A stretch of DNA of 8,360 bases from Thiobacillaceae bacterium (GCA_024643305.1 JAHENE010000084.1:1-8360), one strand, 5' to 3'. Shown: positions 1 through 7,678, counted from the stretch's first letter. Program-made: numbers and translations. The notes: generated from the sequence alone by a model not told the origin.

Positions 1-878
1 TGTTCGATGCGAAAACCGATGGAAAACGGTTTGGCTTCCATGTAAACACCGTGTGCGTGCAGCATTTCAAACGTGTCGCGTGCGCTATGGCCGAGTGCGA
101 GGACAACGTGGCTGCTGCGTATCGTTTCGCCGCTGGCGAGCACCACGCCGCGGATGCGCCCATCCTCGATCAGCACGTCGGTAACACGCTGCTGAAAACG
201 GATCTCGCCGCCCAGTTGCTCGATTTCGTGGCGCATGGTTTCAACCATGCCGACCAGGCGGAAAGTGCCGATGTGCGGCTTCGATACGTACATGATTTCC
301 TTCGGCGCCCCCGCCTTGACGAATTCTGTCAGCACCTTGCGCCCCAGATGCCTGGGGTCCTTGATCTGGCTGTAGAGCTTGCCGTCGGAAAAGGTGCCCG
401 CACCTCCTTCGCCAAACTGCACGTTGGATTCGGGGTTGAGTACATGCTTGCGCCACAGGCCCCAGGTGTCCTGGGTGCGTTCGCGTACTGCCTTGCCGCG
501 CTCCAGCACGATGGGCTTGAAGCCCATTTGCGCCAGCACCAGCGCGGCGAAAATGCCGCAGGGTCCAAAACCGACCACCAGCGGACGTTCCGTCAAGTTC
601 TCCGGCGCGTGGCCGACGAAGTGATAGGCCATGTCCGGCGTGGGTGCGAGGTGGCGGTCGTTACGAAACTTCTTAAGCAACGCGGCCTCGTTCCTGACTT
701 CGATGTCGACTGCGTAGATAAGCAGCAGCTCGTGCTTTTTGCGTGCATCGTAGCTGCGCTTGAAAATGCTGAGACTGAGAAGATCATTATCCGCCAGTTG
801 CAGGCGCTGCAGGATCGCCGTGCGCAAGGCTTCGGGTGGGTGGTCGAGCGGCAGTTTAAGTTCAGTCAGTCGCAGCAT
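1..878 (-). CDS. FAD-dependent dehydrogenase, COG2509 type (3' part missing)
   Basis: This is an uncharacterised FAD-dependent dehydrogenase-like flavoprotein, probably cytoplasmic; its substrate is unknown. 292 codons are visible and the frame is open to the left edge, so the C-terminal part lies outside the window (family members are usually over 500 residues). The N-terminal ~95 residues form the small leader domain typical of COG2509 (start MLRLTELKLPLDHP, then KKHELLLIYAVDIEV at about 48-61). A dinucleotide-binding fold follows, with VVGFGPCGIFAALVLAQMG at 101-119 and an acidic strand end at 124-127 (VLER). A second conserved flavin-region motif, FGEGGAGTFSDGKL, lies at 155-168, and VVLALGHSARDTF at 258-270. 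The ATG at 878 gives the usual family N-terminus. It lies 17 bases inside the upstream flavoprotein gene and has no clear Shine-Dalgarno, so translational coupling is likely. The family call is firm; the biochemical role is not known. Confidence 0.88.
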   Translation of the reverse strand, partial: MLRLTELKLPLDHPPEALRTAILQRLQLADNDLLSLSIFKRSYDARKKHELLLIYAVDIEVRNEAALLKKFRNDRHLAPTPDMAYHFVGHAPENLTERPLVVGFGPCGIFAALVLAQMGFKPIVLERGKAVRERTQDTWGLWRKHVLNPESNVQFGEGGAGTFSDGKLYSQIKDPRHLGRKVLTEFVKAGAPKEIMYVSKPHIGTFRLVGMVETMRHEIEQLGGEIRFQQRVTDVLIEDGRIRGVVLASGETIRSSHVVLALGHSARDTFEMLHAHGVYMEAKPFSIGFRIE

Positions 879-2175
879 GGTGTTTGTTCAAATAGTCGAG
901 TGCGCCCTGCCCTGCCACGCGGCCGCTGGCAAAGCAGGCAGTCAGCAGATAGCCGCCGGTGGGCGCTTCCCAGTCGAGCATCTCGCCGGCGCAAAATACG
1001 CCGGGCATGGATCGCAGCATCAGTGTCTCGTCGAGCGCTTCGAAACGCACGCCGCCCGCGCTGCTGATCGCCTCGTCGAGCGGGCGCGTGGAAACAAGTT
1101 CAAGCGGCAGGAATTTTATCGCGTTTGCGAGCTTCACCGGATCGTTCAATTGATCCGCCGACAACACCTCACGCAGCAGCGCCATTTTTATCCCTTTGAT
1201 GCCGGCGCGACTTTGCAGGTGGCTGGAGAGCGAACGTGCGCCGCGCGGATGAGCGACTTCGGCAATAACGCGCTCCAGTGATTTGTCCGGTGCAAGGTCA
1301 AGTCCGATGGTCACAGCACCCTGCGCTGCCAGGGTATCGCGCAACGGTGCGGAAAGCGCATACATCAGACTGCCTTCGACGCCAGTGTCCGACAGCATCA
1401 GTTCGCCCTTGCGCACATGGGCATGGCCGCTTGCATCAACAAAATGCAGCGTCACGGTTTTAAGCGGCTGCCCGGCAAAGCGCTTGCGCAGATGTTCGCT
1501 CCAACCGCCTGCCACGTCGAAGCCGCAGTTGGATGGCAGCAGGGGCGCTACCTCAACACCTTGCTGTGCCAAAAGCGGCACCCATGCACCATCAGACCCC
1601 AGTTTTGACCAGCTGCCGCCGCCCAGCGCCAGCACCACGACGTCGGCCTGCACGATTGTTTCAGCCGGCGATGCATCAGCGCCGTTTTGATCGACCCCAA
1701 AGCGCAGCGCACCGGATGCGTTCCACCCCAACCAGCGATGGCGCACATGCAGGCGCACCCCGGCCTCGCGCAATCGATGCAGCCAGGCACGCAGCAGCGG
1801 CGCGGCCTTCATGTCCTTGGGAAACACGCGGCCCGACGAGCCGACGAAGGTTTCGACGCCCAGCGCATGAATCCATGCACGCAACGTATCAGGTGGAAAG
1901 ATTTCAAGTAGCGGCCGGATCGAGTCAATACGCGCACCGTAACGCGAGAGAAAAACCTCGAACGGTTCGGAATGGGTGATGTTCATGCCGCCTACCCCGG
2001 CCAGCAAAAACTTGCGCCCCAGCGAAGGCATGGCGTCGAACACATCGACCTGCATGCCTCCCTGCGCCAGCGTCTCCGCCGCCATCAATCCAGCCGGCCC
2101 TCCACCAATGACGACAGCAGTTTTATTGGGCTCGACAGGGATCGGTTTTGTACCTGACTTTTTCGGTGTACTCAT
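862..2175 (-). CDS. TIGR03862 / HI0933-like NAD(P)/FAD-dependent flavoprotein
   Basis: This is a soluble flavoprotein of the HI0933/BaiN-like superfamily, TIGR03862 branch; no substrate is established for this branch. Using the ATG at 2175 the protein has 437 residues. The Rossmann-type FAD-binding motif is at 21-48 (GGGPAG at 24-29, ending in VDVFDA). The family signature GRKFLLAGVGGMNITHSE is at 53-70, the second nucleotide-binding strand VVLALGGGSW at 180-189, and the C-terminal FAD-binding segment at 392-422 (GVFCAGEMLDWEAPTGGY, then the Ala/Gly-rich helix). A TTG at 2199 in the same frame would add eight residues. Neither start has a good Shine-Dalgarno; ATG is preferred because the extension adds only unconserved sequence. 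The gene is downstream of tex by about 100 bases, and its 3' end overlaps the start of a second flavoprotein gene, which suggests co-translation. Confidence 0.9.
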   Translation of the reverse strand: MSTPKKSGTKPIPVEPNKTAVVIGGGPAGLMAAETLAQGGMQVDVFDAMPSLGRKFLLAGVGGMNITHSEPFEVFLSRYGARIDSIRPLLEIFPPDTLRAWIHALGVETFVGSSGRVFPKDMKAAPLLRAWLHRLREAGVRLHVRHRWLGWNASGALRFGVDQNGADASPAETIVQADVVVLALGGGSWSKLGSDGAWVPLLAQQGVEVAPLLPSNCGFDVAGGWSEHLRKRFAGQPLKTVTLHFVDASGHAHVRKGELMLSDTGVEGSLMYALSAPLRDTLAAQGAVTIGLDLAPDKSLERVIAEVAHPRGARSLSSHLQSRAGIKGIKMALLREVLSADQLNDPVKLANAIKFLPLELVSTRPLDEAISSAGGVRFEALDETLMLRSMPGVFCAGEMLDWEAPTGGYLLTACFASGRVAGQGALDYLNKHHAATD

Positions 2176-2230
2176 TCCAGGAAACGGATTGCGGGTCAAC
2201 TTATGGGACAGATAGCATTATCCGTCGTGC

Positions 2231-2247
2231 CCGGCCCGAAGGCCCGG
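2231..2247. other. Intergenic hairpin with UUCG-type loop between tex and flavoprotein gene
   Basis: CCGGCC (2231-2236) pairs with GG-C-CCGG (2241-2247) with one bulged C at 2243, around a four-base loop. Read on the minus strand, the direction of the flanking genes, the loop is TTCG closed by C-G, the exceptionally stable cUUCGg tetraloop. No T-tract follows on the minus strand, so it is a poor intrinsic terminator. It is more likely an mRNA-stabilising or attenuating hairpin after tex. On the plus strand it is followed by the weak pyrimidine run CTTCTTTC. Confidence 0.5.
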
Positions 2248-2271
2248 CTTCTTTCAATCAAACATCCCGCC

Positions 2272-4626
2272 TCAGCTCTTCAGTTTGGAGAACGCCGCCG
2301 CCATGGCGCCGCCCATGGGCGCCGAGGCAGGCGAGCGGTCGGGTTTTCCACCCGCCGGTTTGTTCTGGCTGCGCGTGTCCCGCTGCGCGGTTTGCTGCTT
2401 GCCGCCCACCTGACCCGGCGCATCACTCATGCGCATGGTCAGTGCGATGCGTTTGCGCTTTTCGTCCACTTCCAGCACTTTCACCTTCACGATCTGCCCG
2501 GCCTTGACCACAGTGTGAGGATCCTTGACGAAGGTATTGGACAAGGCGGAGATGTGAACCAAACCATCCTGATGCACGCCGATATCCACGAACGCGCCAA
2601 AGGCCGCTACGTTGGTGACAACACCTTCCAGAACCATGCCCGGCTGCAGGTGGGCAAGTGTTTCCACACCTTCCTTGAAACTTGCGGTGATGAATTCCGG
2701 ACGCGGATCGCGGCCGGGTTTTTCCAGCTCTCTGAGGATGTCGCTGACGGTGGGCAAGCCGAATTTTTCATCGGTATATTTGGCCGGCATGAGTGACTTC
2801 AACACACCGCCATTGCCGATGAGTGTTTTTAAATCCAGCTTGATGTCGGCGAGGATGCGCTGGACCAGGGGATAGGATTCGGGGTGAACGGCAGAGGCAT
2901 CGAGCGGGTTGTCGCCGTCCATGATGCGCAAAAAGCCGGCTGCCTGTTCGAAGGTTTTTTCGCCCAGGCGCGGCACCTCCATGAGCTGCACGCGGCTGGC
3001 GAATTTTCCTTTTGCATCGCGATGGCTGACGATGGACTGGGCCACACCGCTTGAGAGGCCGGAAACGCGCGCCAGCAAGGGTGCCGATGCGGTGTTGACG
3101 TCCACGCCCACGGCGTTGACGCAGTCTTCCACCACCGCATCCAGCGAACGCGCGAGCTGGAACTGGCTGACGTCGTGCTGATACTGGCCGACGCCAATGG
3201 ACTTGGGATCGATCTTCACCAGTTCGGCCAACGGGTCTTGCAGGCGGCGAGCGATGGAAACCGCACCGCGCAGCGAGACATCCAGATCGGGCAGTTCATT
3301 CGAGGCAAATTCGGAAGCGGAATACACCGATGCACCCGCCTCGGACACCACGATGCTGGTCATTTTCAATTCAGGCCTAAGCTTGATGAGGTCGCGGGCA
3401 AGCTTGTCGGTTTCTCTTGATGCAGTGCCGTTGCCAATGGCAATCACCGACACGCGATGTTGCTCAGCCAATTTCCAAAGTGTGTACAGCGCGCCGTCCC
3501 AGTCGTTCCGGGGCTGGTGCGGATAGATGGTAGCGGTGTCCACCACTTTGCCGGTTTCGTCCACCACCCCCACTTTCACGCCGGTGCGAATGCCAGGATC
3601 CAGCCCCATGGTCACGCGCGGCCCGGCGGGTGCGGCCAGCAGCAAGTCCTTGAGGTTGCGCGCGAATACGTTGATAGCTTCTGTTTCGGCGCGGGTTCTG
3701 AGCGCACCCATCAACTCGGATTCCAGGTGCGTGGAAATCTTGGCGCGCCAGGTAAAGCGCACGCTGTCCATCAGCCAGCGGTCGGCGGGTCGGTTCTGGT
3801 CCTGAATGCCGAAACGGCTGGTGATGCGCAGTTCGCAGGCATTGTGCGGCGAACCCCAGGTTGGTTTTTCTTCTTCGCTGTCCAGTCGCAGCCAAACATC
3901 CAGCATTTCCTCGCGCCGGCCGCGGAACACTGCCAGCGCACGATGCGAGGGAATGGTGTTGATGGATTCGGCGTAGTCGAAATAATCGGCATATTTTTCC
4001 GCTGCTGCATCCTTGCCCTCGCGCACTTTTGACTGCACCACGCCGTGCGCCTGCACGTATTCGCGCAGGGACTGCAAGAGGCTGGCATCTTCAGCGAAGC
4101 GTTCCATCAAAATCTGGCGCGCGCCGTCGAGTGCCGCTTTCACATCAGGCACGCCGGGATTGTCGCCTTGGTCGGTAGTAAAAGGATCGCGCAGATACTT
4201 GGCCGCCTCTTCCTCCGGATTCAACAGCGGATTTTCCAGCAATGCATCGGCCAGCGGCAGGAGCCCCGCCTCCAGCGCAATCTGCGCGCGTGTTCTGCGC
4301 TTGGGCTTGTATGGCAGATAGAGGTCTTCCAGTTGCGTCTTGTCCGGCGCCATCGAGATGGCTTTCAGCAATTCTGGCGTCAACTTTCCCTGCTCGGTAA
4401 TGGAATCGATGATGGCTTTGCGGCGATCTTCCAGTTCGCGCAGATAGCGCAGACGATCTTCCAGCAGGCGCAGTTGTATGTCGTCCAGTCCGCCGGTGGC
4501 CTCCTTGCGGTAGCGCGAGATGAAGGGCACGGTCGCCCCCTCGTCCAGCAGGGAAATGGCAGCTGAGATTTGTACAGGTTTGGCCGCGAGTTCAGCGGCG
4601 AGTCGTAGTTCGATGGAGGGAAGCAT
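2272..4626 (-). CDS. tex: Tex-family S1 RNA-binding transcription accessory protein
   Basis: Tex (YhgF in E. coli) is a cytoplasmic nucleic-acid-binding protein linked to transcription. The 784 residues match the family's usual ~770-790. Domains in order: the Tex N-terminal helical region ([24 protein letters not shown], about 26-49, is the family hallmark); a YqgF/RNase H-like domain at about 335-460 (GLDPGIRTG at 341-349, [11 protein letters not shown] at 397-407, [11 protein letters not shown] at 428-438); helix-hairpin-helix repeats at about 495-570 ([19 protein letters not shown], then [16 protein letters not shown]); and one S1 domain at about 660-733 ([21 protein letters not shown], then DGLVHIS). 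A Gly/Gln/Ala-rich tail follows and ends FSKLKS. The ATG at 4626 is preferred to an in-frame TTG at 4632 because AGG lies 8 bases upstream of the ATG but only 2 from the TTG. All domains appear intact. Confidence 0.96.
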   Translation of the reverse strand: MLPSIELRLAAELAAKPVQISAAISLLDEGATVPFISRYRKEATGGLDDIQLRLLEDRLRYLRELEDRRKAIIDSITEQGKLTPELLKAISMAPDKTQLEDLYLPYKPKRRTRAQIALEAGLLPLADALLENPLLNPEEEAAKYLRDPFTTDQGDNPGVPDVKAALDGARQILMERFAEDASLLQSLREYVQAHGVVQSKVREGKDAAAEKYADYFDYAESINTIPSHRALAVFRGRREEMLDVWLRLDSEEEKPTWGSPHNACELRITSRFGIQDQNRPADRWLMDSVRFTWRAKISTHLESELMGALRTRAETEAINVFARNLKDLLLAAPAGPRVTMGLDPGIRTGVKVGVVDETGKVVDTATIYPHQPRNDWDGALYTLWKLAEQHRVSVIAIGNGTASRETDKLARDLIKLRPELKMTSIVVSEAGASVYSASEFASNELPDLDVSLRGAVSIARRLQDPLAELVKIDPKSIGVGQYQHDVSQFQLARSLDAVVEDCVNAVGVDVNTASAPLLARVSGLSSGVAQSIVSHRDAKGKFASRVQLMEVPRLGEKTFEQAAGFLRIMDGDNPLDASAVHPESYPLVQRILADIKLDLKTLIGNGGVLKSLMPAKYTDEKFGLPTVSDILRELEKPGRDPRPEFITASFKEGVETLAHLQPGMVLEGVVTNVAAFGAFVDIGVHQDGLVHISALSNTFVKDPHTVVKAGQIVKVKVLEVDEKRKRIALTMRMSDAPGQVGGKQQTAQRDTRSQNKPAGGKPDRSPASAPMGGAMAAAFSKLKS

Positions 4627-4648
4627 GCTCAAGACCTACTAAATGAAC

Positions 4649-4669
4649 CGGCCACCATGCAGGTGGCCG
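4649..4669. promoter_or_regulatory. Perfect 8-bp stem-loop in the tex leader
   Basis: CGGCCACC (4649-4656) is perfectly complementary to GGTGGCCG (4662-4669) around a five-base loop. It sits about 22 bases upstream of the tex start codon and just upstream of its AGGT ribosome-binding site. No T-tract follows in either direction, so it is not an intrinsic terminator. It could be a leader RNA structure or a dyad operator; the sequence does not say which. Confidence 0.5.
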
Positions 4670-4690
4670 ATGGGTAATGACAAGGCTCGT

Positions 4691-4699
4691 ATTATGCCA
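4691..4699 (-). promoter_or_regulatory. Candidate extended -10 promoter of tex
   Basis: On the minus strand this reads TGGCATAAT, matching the extended -10 pattern TGnTATAAT at every defined base but one. No convincing -35 box lies 16-18 bases upstream, which extended -10 promoters can tolerate. Transcription would start near 4684, giving a leader of about 58 bases that contains the 4649-4669 hairpin. The terminator at 4789-4816 isolates tex from the upstream barrel gene, so a local promoter is expected. This is a motif match only. Confidence 0.4.
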
Positions 4700-4788
4700 A
4701 GATTCTCAAACCTGCCGCATGCTGGAATTGCGGGATTCGTCAAAGCAGTCGGATGCGTTTATCCCAACAGGCGGCCATTCCCCAAAAC

Positions 4789-4816
4789 AAAAAGCCGCTT
4801 GTTAGGCGGCTTTTTT
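4789..4816. terminator. Bidirectional rho-independent terminator
   Basis: A-rich AAAAAGCCGC (4789-4798) pairs with GCGGCTTTTT (4806-4815) around a seven-base loop, with a run of six T at 4811-4816. Read on the minus strand it is a GC hairpin followed by TTTTTGTTTT, placed about 20 bases after the stop of the outer-membrane protein gene. It is therefore that gene's terminator, and because it is symmetrical it would also stop plus-strand transcripts. It marks the border between the barrel gene and the tex unit. Confidence 0.92.
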
Positions 4817-4834
4817 GTTTACATCCGTTTCGGG

Positions 4835-5509
4835 TTAGAAATGATACATCATGCCGAACCGGACACTTGTCTCGTCATATTTCTGGTGCTCGTTGGTATC
4901 CCAATTCGGCACGTAAAGAACTTCTGTGCCATAGTCGGCATAGCGAACATCTGCTTTGACCGAAAATTTGTCGCTAATGAAATGCTCCACACCCAAACCA
5001 GCTGTCCAGCCATCCTGCCAGGAAGAATCCCTAAGATTAGAGACATAATAGCGTTCTATTTTGGCTGCCGCATAACCGCCGGTTACGTAGGCGAGCGTCT
5101 TTCCCCCATTGAACTCATAGCCAAGCTTTACCCTGATACTGCCTGCATCTTCCAACGTGGTTCCAACAGCAAAAATGGTGGGAGAACCATTAAAGGTTTG
5201 GGTTACGTCATCCTCGGCGGCGCCGCGCACTTCATAATCCGCTTCAACGCCCAACACAAAATTGCTGCCAAAGCGCCAGTCATAACCCCCCATCGCACCA
5301 AGCGCGCCGCCGGCGGGTGAAGCTTGCTGGGCATATCCATTTGGCAAGCCCGTAACCGCCCCATATTCCACACCATCATCCTCGCCATCGACATAACCAA
5401 AATAGATGCCCGCAAAGGGTCCCTGGAATCTATCTGCCGCGTAGGTAATTGCAGGTGCCGACAGCACCATGCCAGCCACCAGCAGTTTAAGCAAACGACT
5501 TGTATGCAT
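4835..5509 (-). CDS. Outer-membrane beta-barrel protein (opacity/OmpA-barrel-like porin family)
   Basis: This is a small secreted beta-barrel protein of the outer membrane, of the outer-membrane beta-barrel domain / opacity-protein type, 224 residues long. Residues 1-25 form a Sec signal peptide (MHTSRLLKLLVAGMVLSAPAITYA, cleavage before ADRF). The mature part alternates short amphipathic strands and turns: FAGIYFGYVDGE, GAMGGYDWRFGSNFVLGVEADYEV, SIRVKLGYEFNGGKTLAYVTGGYA, WTAGLGVEHFISDKFSVKADVRYADYG and VRFGMMYHF. The C-terminal Phe with aromatic YHF is the usual BAM recognition signal. The ATG at 5509 has AGGGAG eight bases upstream, a strong ribosome-binding site. The gene stands alone between its terminator and the AT-rich control region. 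Its ligand or role is unknown; adhesion or porin function would be a guess. Confidence 0.9.
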   Translation of the reverse strand: MHTSRLLKLLVAGMVLSAPAITYAADRFQGPFAGIYFGYVDGEDDGVEYGAVTGLPNGYAQQASPAGGALGAMGGYDWRFGSNFVLGVEADYEVRGAAEDDVTQTFNGSPTIFAVGTTLEDAGSIRVKLGYEFNGGKTLAYVTGGYAAAKIERYYVSNLRDSSWQDGWTAGLGVEHFISDKFSVKADVRYADYGTEVLYVPNWDTNEHQKYDETSVRFGMMYHF

Positions 5510-5562
5510 TTATTTTTCTCCCTTAAATCGTTACCAAATAATCCATTAAAAAAATCAATTTT

Positions 5563-5585
5563 TATTGCACATGCATATTGGACAT
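5563..5585. repeat. Tandem 10-bp direct repeat, 13-bp period, upstream of the barrel gene
   Basis: TATTGCACAT (5563-5572) and TATTGGACAT (5576-5585) differ at one of ten positions and are separated by GCA. On the barrel gene's strand they read ATGTSCAATA twice, beginning about 54 bases upstream of its start codon. Position and phasing suggest a binding site for a regulator of the barrel gene, but the motif was not recognised. Confidence 0.45.
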
Positions 5586-5739
5586 TTTGTGTAACTGGCC
5601 AACACACCAGCGAAAGACCCGAATAAATTATCTTTTACAAATCTTGCCTAGTAACGCAATTCTGCTTCATTTAACGTGTTCAAGGCATATTTGAGCTGTT
5701 CTGCAGGCCAAAATTGAAGATCTTGTGTCTTTTTTCCGC

Positions 5740-5760
5740 CACTTTAAGCAGCACTTTAAG
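5740..5760. repeat. Tandem 9-bp direct repeat, 12-bp period, upstream of the MBL-fold gene
   Basis: CACTTTAAG occurs exactly at 5740-5748 and 5752-5760, spaced by CAG. It lies 70-91 bases upstream of the MBL-fold gene's start. It may be a regulator site near the promoter or chance in AT-rich DNA. Confidence 0.4.
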
Positions 5761-5830
5761 GGCTCAGGCTCGACTTATTTTTTCGGTGTGGCAGTATTTA
5801 CAAAAATCCCTGGAACACAAGGAAGAGACC

Positions 5831-6760
5831 ATGAAACACCCCATCGTAGTTTTTGCTGCAATGCTGATGTTTGCCGGCGCGGCCTCTGCCAGCGGGTTTC
5901 CGGACGTAAAGATCCAAAAGATCAATGACCGCGTGTATGCAATGCTGGGTCCGCACGATCCGCCGAACAAGGAAAACGGCGGCTACATGAACAACAACCT
6001 GGTCATCATCGGCAACAAGGGGGTGATTCTGGTCGATGCGGGTTCGCACAAAGACGTGGCCGAGCACATCGACGAAGCGATCAAGACAGTAACCAAAAAA
6101 CCAATCACGCATGTGCTGATTACCCACCATCACGCCGACCACCATCTTGGCCTTTCGTATTTCGAAGGCGCTCAGGTGATTGCAACCGATTATTGCGCCA
6201 AGCAGATCGAGGACAATGGCCGCGGCCACGTGAAATGGATGGAAAGGAACACCGGCAAGAACCTGCGCAACACGGACCCAGTCGTGCCGCAGACAAAACT
6301 TGCCTTGCATTCCCGACAGGCGATGGAAATTGACGGGGTAAGGCTGGAGTTGATCTCGACGGGTACCGCCCATACGGATGGTGACATGATGGTGTGGCTG
6401 CCGGATGACGGCGTGCTTGCCTCCGGCGACATCCTGGTGCAACACATCAACCCCAGTTTCCGCGACGGCAATCTCAAGAAATGGATAGCCGTAGTGGACG
6501 ATCAAATACTCAAACTTCCGTTCACGACCGTGATGCCAGGTCACGGTCCGTTGATGCAGCGACAGGACGTTGCCGGGTTTCGCGACCTGATCGCGGGTTT
6601 CTACCAGACTGTCGAGGACATCTACAAAACAGGCGGTGCTGAATCCGACGTGCGCAAGAAGCTGGACATGGCCAAATGGCAGAGCATGGCCCGCTTTGAC
6701 GACATGATGGGCGGCAACATAAGCAAGGTGTGGCTGGAAGTGGAAGAAGCGAATTTCTGA
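5831..6760 (+). CDS. Exported metallo-beta-lactamase-fold hydrolase
   Basis: This is a periplasmic zinc-type hydrolase of the metallo-beta-lactamase superfamily, 309 residues; the substrate is not known. Residues 1-21 form a Sec signal peptide ending ASAS before GFPD. Metal ligands are all present: HHHADHH at 99-105 (H99, H101, D103, H104), H181 in GTAHTDGD, D200 in LASGD and H238 in MPGHGP. An Asp (D200) instead of a Cys bridges the metals, as in glyoxalase II-like and many non-lactamase members, so it is not a class B1 beta-lactamase. The general layout resembles SoxH/quinoprotein-relay-associated exported MBL proteins, but no certain assignment is possible. The ATG at 5831 is preceded by AAGGAAGAG at a good distance and gives a clean signal peptide; a longer frame from a TTG at 5714 has neither. 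It lies 174 bases upstream of the mddA-like gene on the same strand with no clear terminator between. Confidence 0.93.
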   Translation: MKHPIVVFAAMLMFAGAASASGFPDVKIQKINDRVYAMLGPHDPPNKENGGYMNNNLVIIGNKGVILVDAGSHKDVAEHIDEAIKTVTKKPITHVLITHHHADHHLGLSYFEGAQVIATDYCAKQIEDNGRGHVKWMERNTGKNLRNTDPVVPQTKLALHSRQAMEIDGVRLELISTGTAHTDGDMMVWLPDDGVLASGDILVQHINPSFRDGNLKKWIAVVDDQILKLPFTTVMPGHGPLMQRQDVAGFRDLIAGFYQTVEDIYKTGGAESDVRKKLDMAKWQSMARFDDMMGGNISKVWLEVEEANF

Positions 6761-6815
6761 CCTTGAAGTCCATATAAGGCCAAGGGTTGGAATAAACACC
6801 GACATGGGACTACAG

Positions 6816-6845
6816 TGCTTCCTTGGTAGGTTTCCAAGTAAAGCA
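6816..6845. promoter_or_regulatory. Interrupted stem-loop between the MBL-fold gene and the mddA-like gene
   Basis: TGCTT (6816-6820) pairs with AAGCA (6841-6845) and, inside it, CTTGG (6822-6826) pairs with CCAAG (6834-6838), separated by a small internal loop and closed by a seven-base loop. No T-tract follows, so it is unlikely to be an intrinsic terminator. It may stabilise the upstream message or act in the leader of the methyltransferase gene. The rest of the 6761-6934 gap shows no ORF with a ribosome-binding site and no clear promoter. Confidence 0.35.
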
Positions 6846-6934
6846 TCTCCGCCCACTGCCCGGTCTTGATCTTGACGTCTACCTACCCCGGCGCGTGGAT
6901 CCGTCAACCGCACTTACATAAGGTGATTTTCATC

Positions 6935-7678
6935 ATGAAAAAATACGCGGTATTCGTTTACGGCATTATCTCTTACACAATTTTCTTCGGTTCATTCCTG
7001 TACGCCATCGGCTTCGTCGGCAACGTTTTCGTTCCCAAATCCATCGATTCTGATCCGACCGGCCCGCTGATGATGTCCGTGCTGATCAACGCGCTGCTGC
7101 TTGGCATCTTCGCCGTGCAGCACAGTGTGATGGCACGTCCGGCCTTCAAGCAATGGTGGACGCGCATTGTGCCGCAGGAGGCCGAACGCAGCACCTACGT
7201 GTTGTTCTCGAGCCTTGCGCTAATCCTGATGTTTGCGTACTGGCAACCCATCGGCGGTGTGATCTGGACCGTAACGGACCCGACCGTGAAAGCAGTCCTT
7301 TACGGATTCTTCGCCCTCGGCTGGCTGATCGTGCTGGTATCGACATTCATGATCAACCACTTCGATCTTTTTGGTCTGCGTCAGGTGTGGTACTGCCTGC
7401 GCGGTGAAGAGTGTCCCCCGCTGAAGTTTGTGATTCCAGGGCCTTACCGGCACGTGCGTCACCCGATCTATGTTGGCTTCATCACCGCCTTCTGGTCCAC
7501 GCCAACCATGACATCAGCGCATCTGTTCTTTGCTGCGCTCACGACGGCGTACATCCTGATCGGCATCTACCTCGAGGAACGTGATCTCGTGACCTACCAC
7601 GGCGACGATTACAACGAGTACAAAAAGCAGGTGCCGATGCTGGTGCCGCGTTTGAGTTCCTACAAGGCCAACCCCTAA
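6935..7678 (+). CDS. mddA: MddA-like methanethiol S-methyltransferase (integral membrane)
   Basis: This probably methylates methanethiol with S-adenosylmethionine to form dimethyl sulfide at the inner membrane. The family belongs to the isoprenylcysteine carboxyl methyltransferase/NnrU-like fold. The 247 residues carry about five or six membrane segments (roughly 5-27, 46-65, 86-103, 118-140, 195-213, with a possible one near 177-190). Family landmarks are YAIGFVGN at 23-30, VPKSIDS at 33-39, LLGIFAVQHSVMARPAFK at 55-72, ERSTYVLFSSLAL at 84-96, FMINHFDLFGLRQVW at 138-152, the ICMT-type cofactor-side motif YRHVRHPIYVGF at 171-182, and LEERDL at 213-218, followed by DYNEYKKQVPMLVPR. The ATG at 6935 has AAGGTGA eight bases upstream; the longer frame from 6866 adds unrelated residues. 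The gene ends just before a strong terminator. Sequence landmarks cannot exclude another small-thiol or sulfide substrate. Confidence 0.85.
   Translation: MKKYAVFVYGIISYTIFFGSFLYAIGFVGNVFVPKSIDSDPTGPLMMSVLINALLLGIFAVQHSVMARPAFKQWWTRIVPQEAERSTYVLFSSLALILMFAYWQPIGGVIWTVTDPTVKAVLYGFFALGWLIVLVSTFMINHFDLFGLRQVWYCLRGEECPPLKFVIPGPYRHVRHPIYVGFITAFWSTPTMTSAHLFFAALTTAYILIGIYLEERDLVTYHGDDYNEYKKQVPMLVPRLSSYKANP

Larger units (their letters stand above)
5510..5830. other. AT-rich divergent intergenic control region
   Basis: This 321-base gap separates the leftward barrel gene from the rightward MBL-fold gene and must hold both promoters. It is much richer in A+T than the flanking genes and contains no supportable ORF; the upstream extension of the MBL frame to 5714 lacks a ribosome-binding site and would precede the signal peptide. 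It contains two phased direct repeats (5563-5585 and 5740-5760) and a weak inverted repeat, GTTCAA N7 TTGAGC, near 5679-5697. No confident -35/-10 pair could be assigned on either strand. Confidence 0.7.

Noticed and set aside
51..1067. 338-residue plus-strand ORF
   Set aside because: It lies wholly antisense to the two flavoprotein genes, has no family motif and no ribosome-binding site, and its composition fits the mirror of GC-rich codon use.
4623..4722. Recurring GCATGC/CATGCA words around the tex leader
   Set aside because: They are short palindromic words with irregular spacing, one inside the start codon region; chance is sufficient.
4643..5320. 225-residue plus-strand ORF
   Set aside because: It crosses the strong bidirectional terminator and is antisense to the barrel gene with its clear signal peptide and C-terminal Phe.
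5831..6760. MBL-fold gene as an antibiotic-resistance beta-lactamase
   Set aside because: The metal site uses Asp at the bridging position instead of the class B1 Cys, and the rest of the protein does not resemble known class B enzymes. The substrate is better left open.
6804..6869. 21-codon ORF beginning ATGGGACTACAG in the gap before mddA
   Set aside because: It has no Shine-Dalgarno and overlaps the hairpin at 6816-6845; there is nothing to support translation.
5798..6913. 371-residue minus-strand ORF covering the whole MBL-fold gene
   Set aside because: The length is striking, but it is antisense to a gene with all metal ligands intact. It is rich in His/Val/Asp mirror composition, shows no recognisable domain and has no ribosome-binding site.
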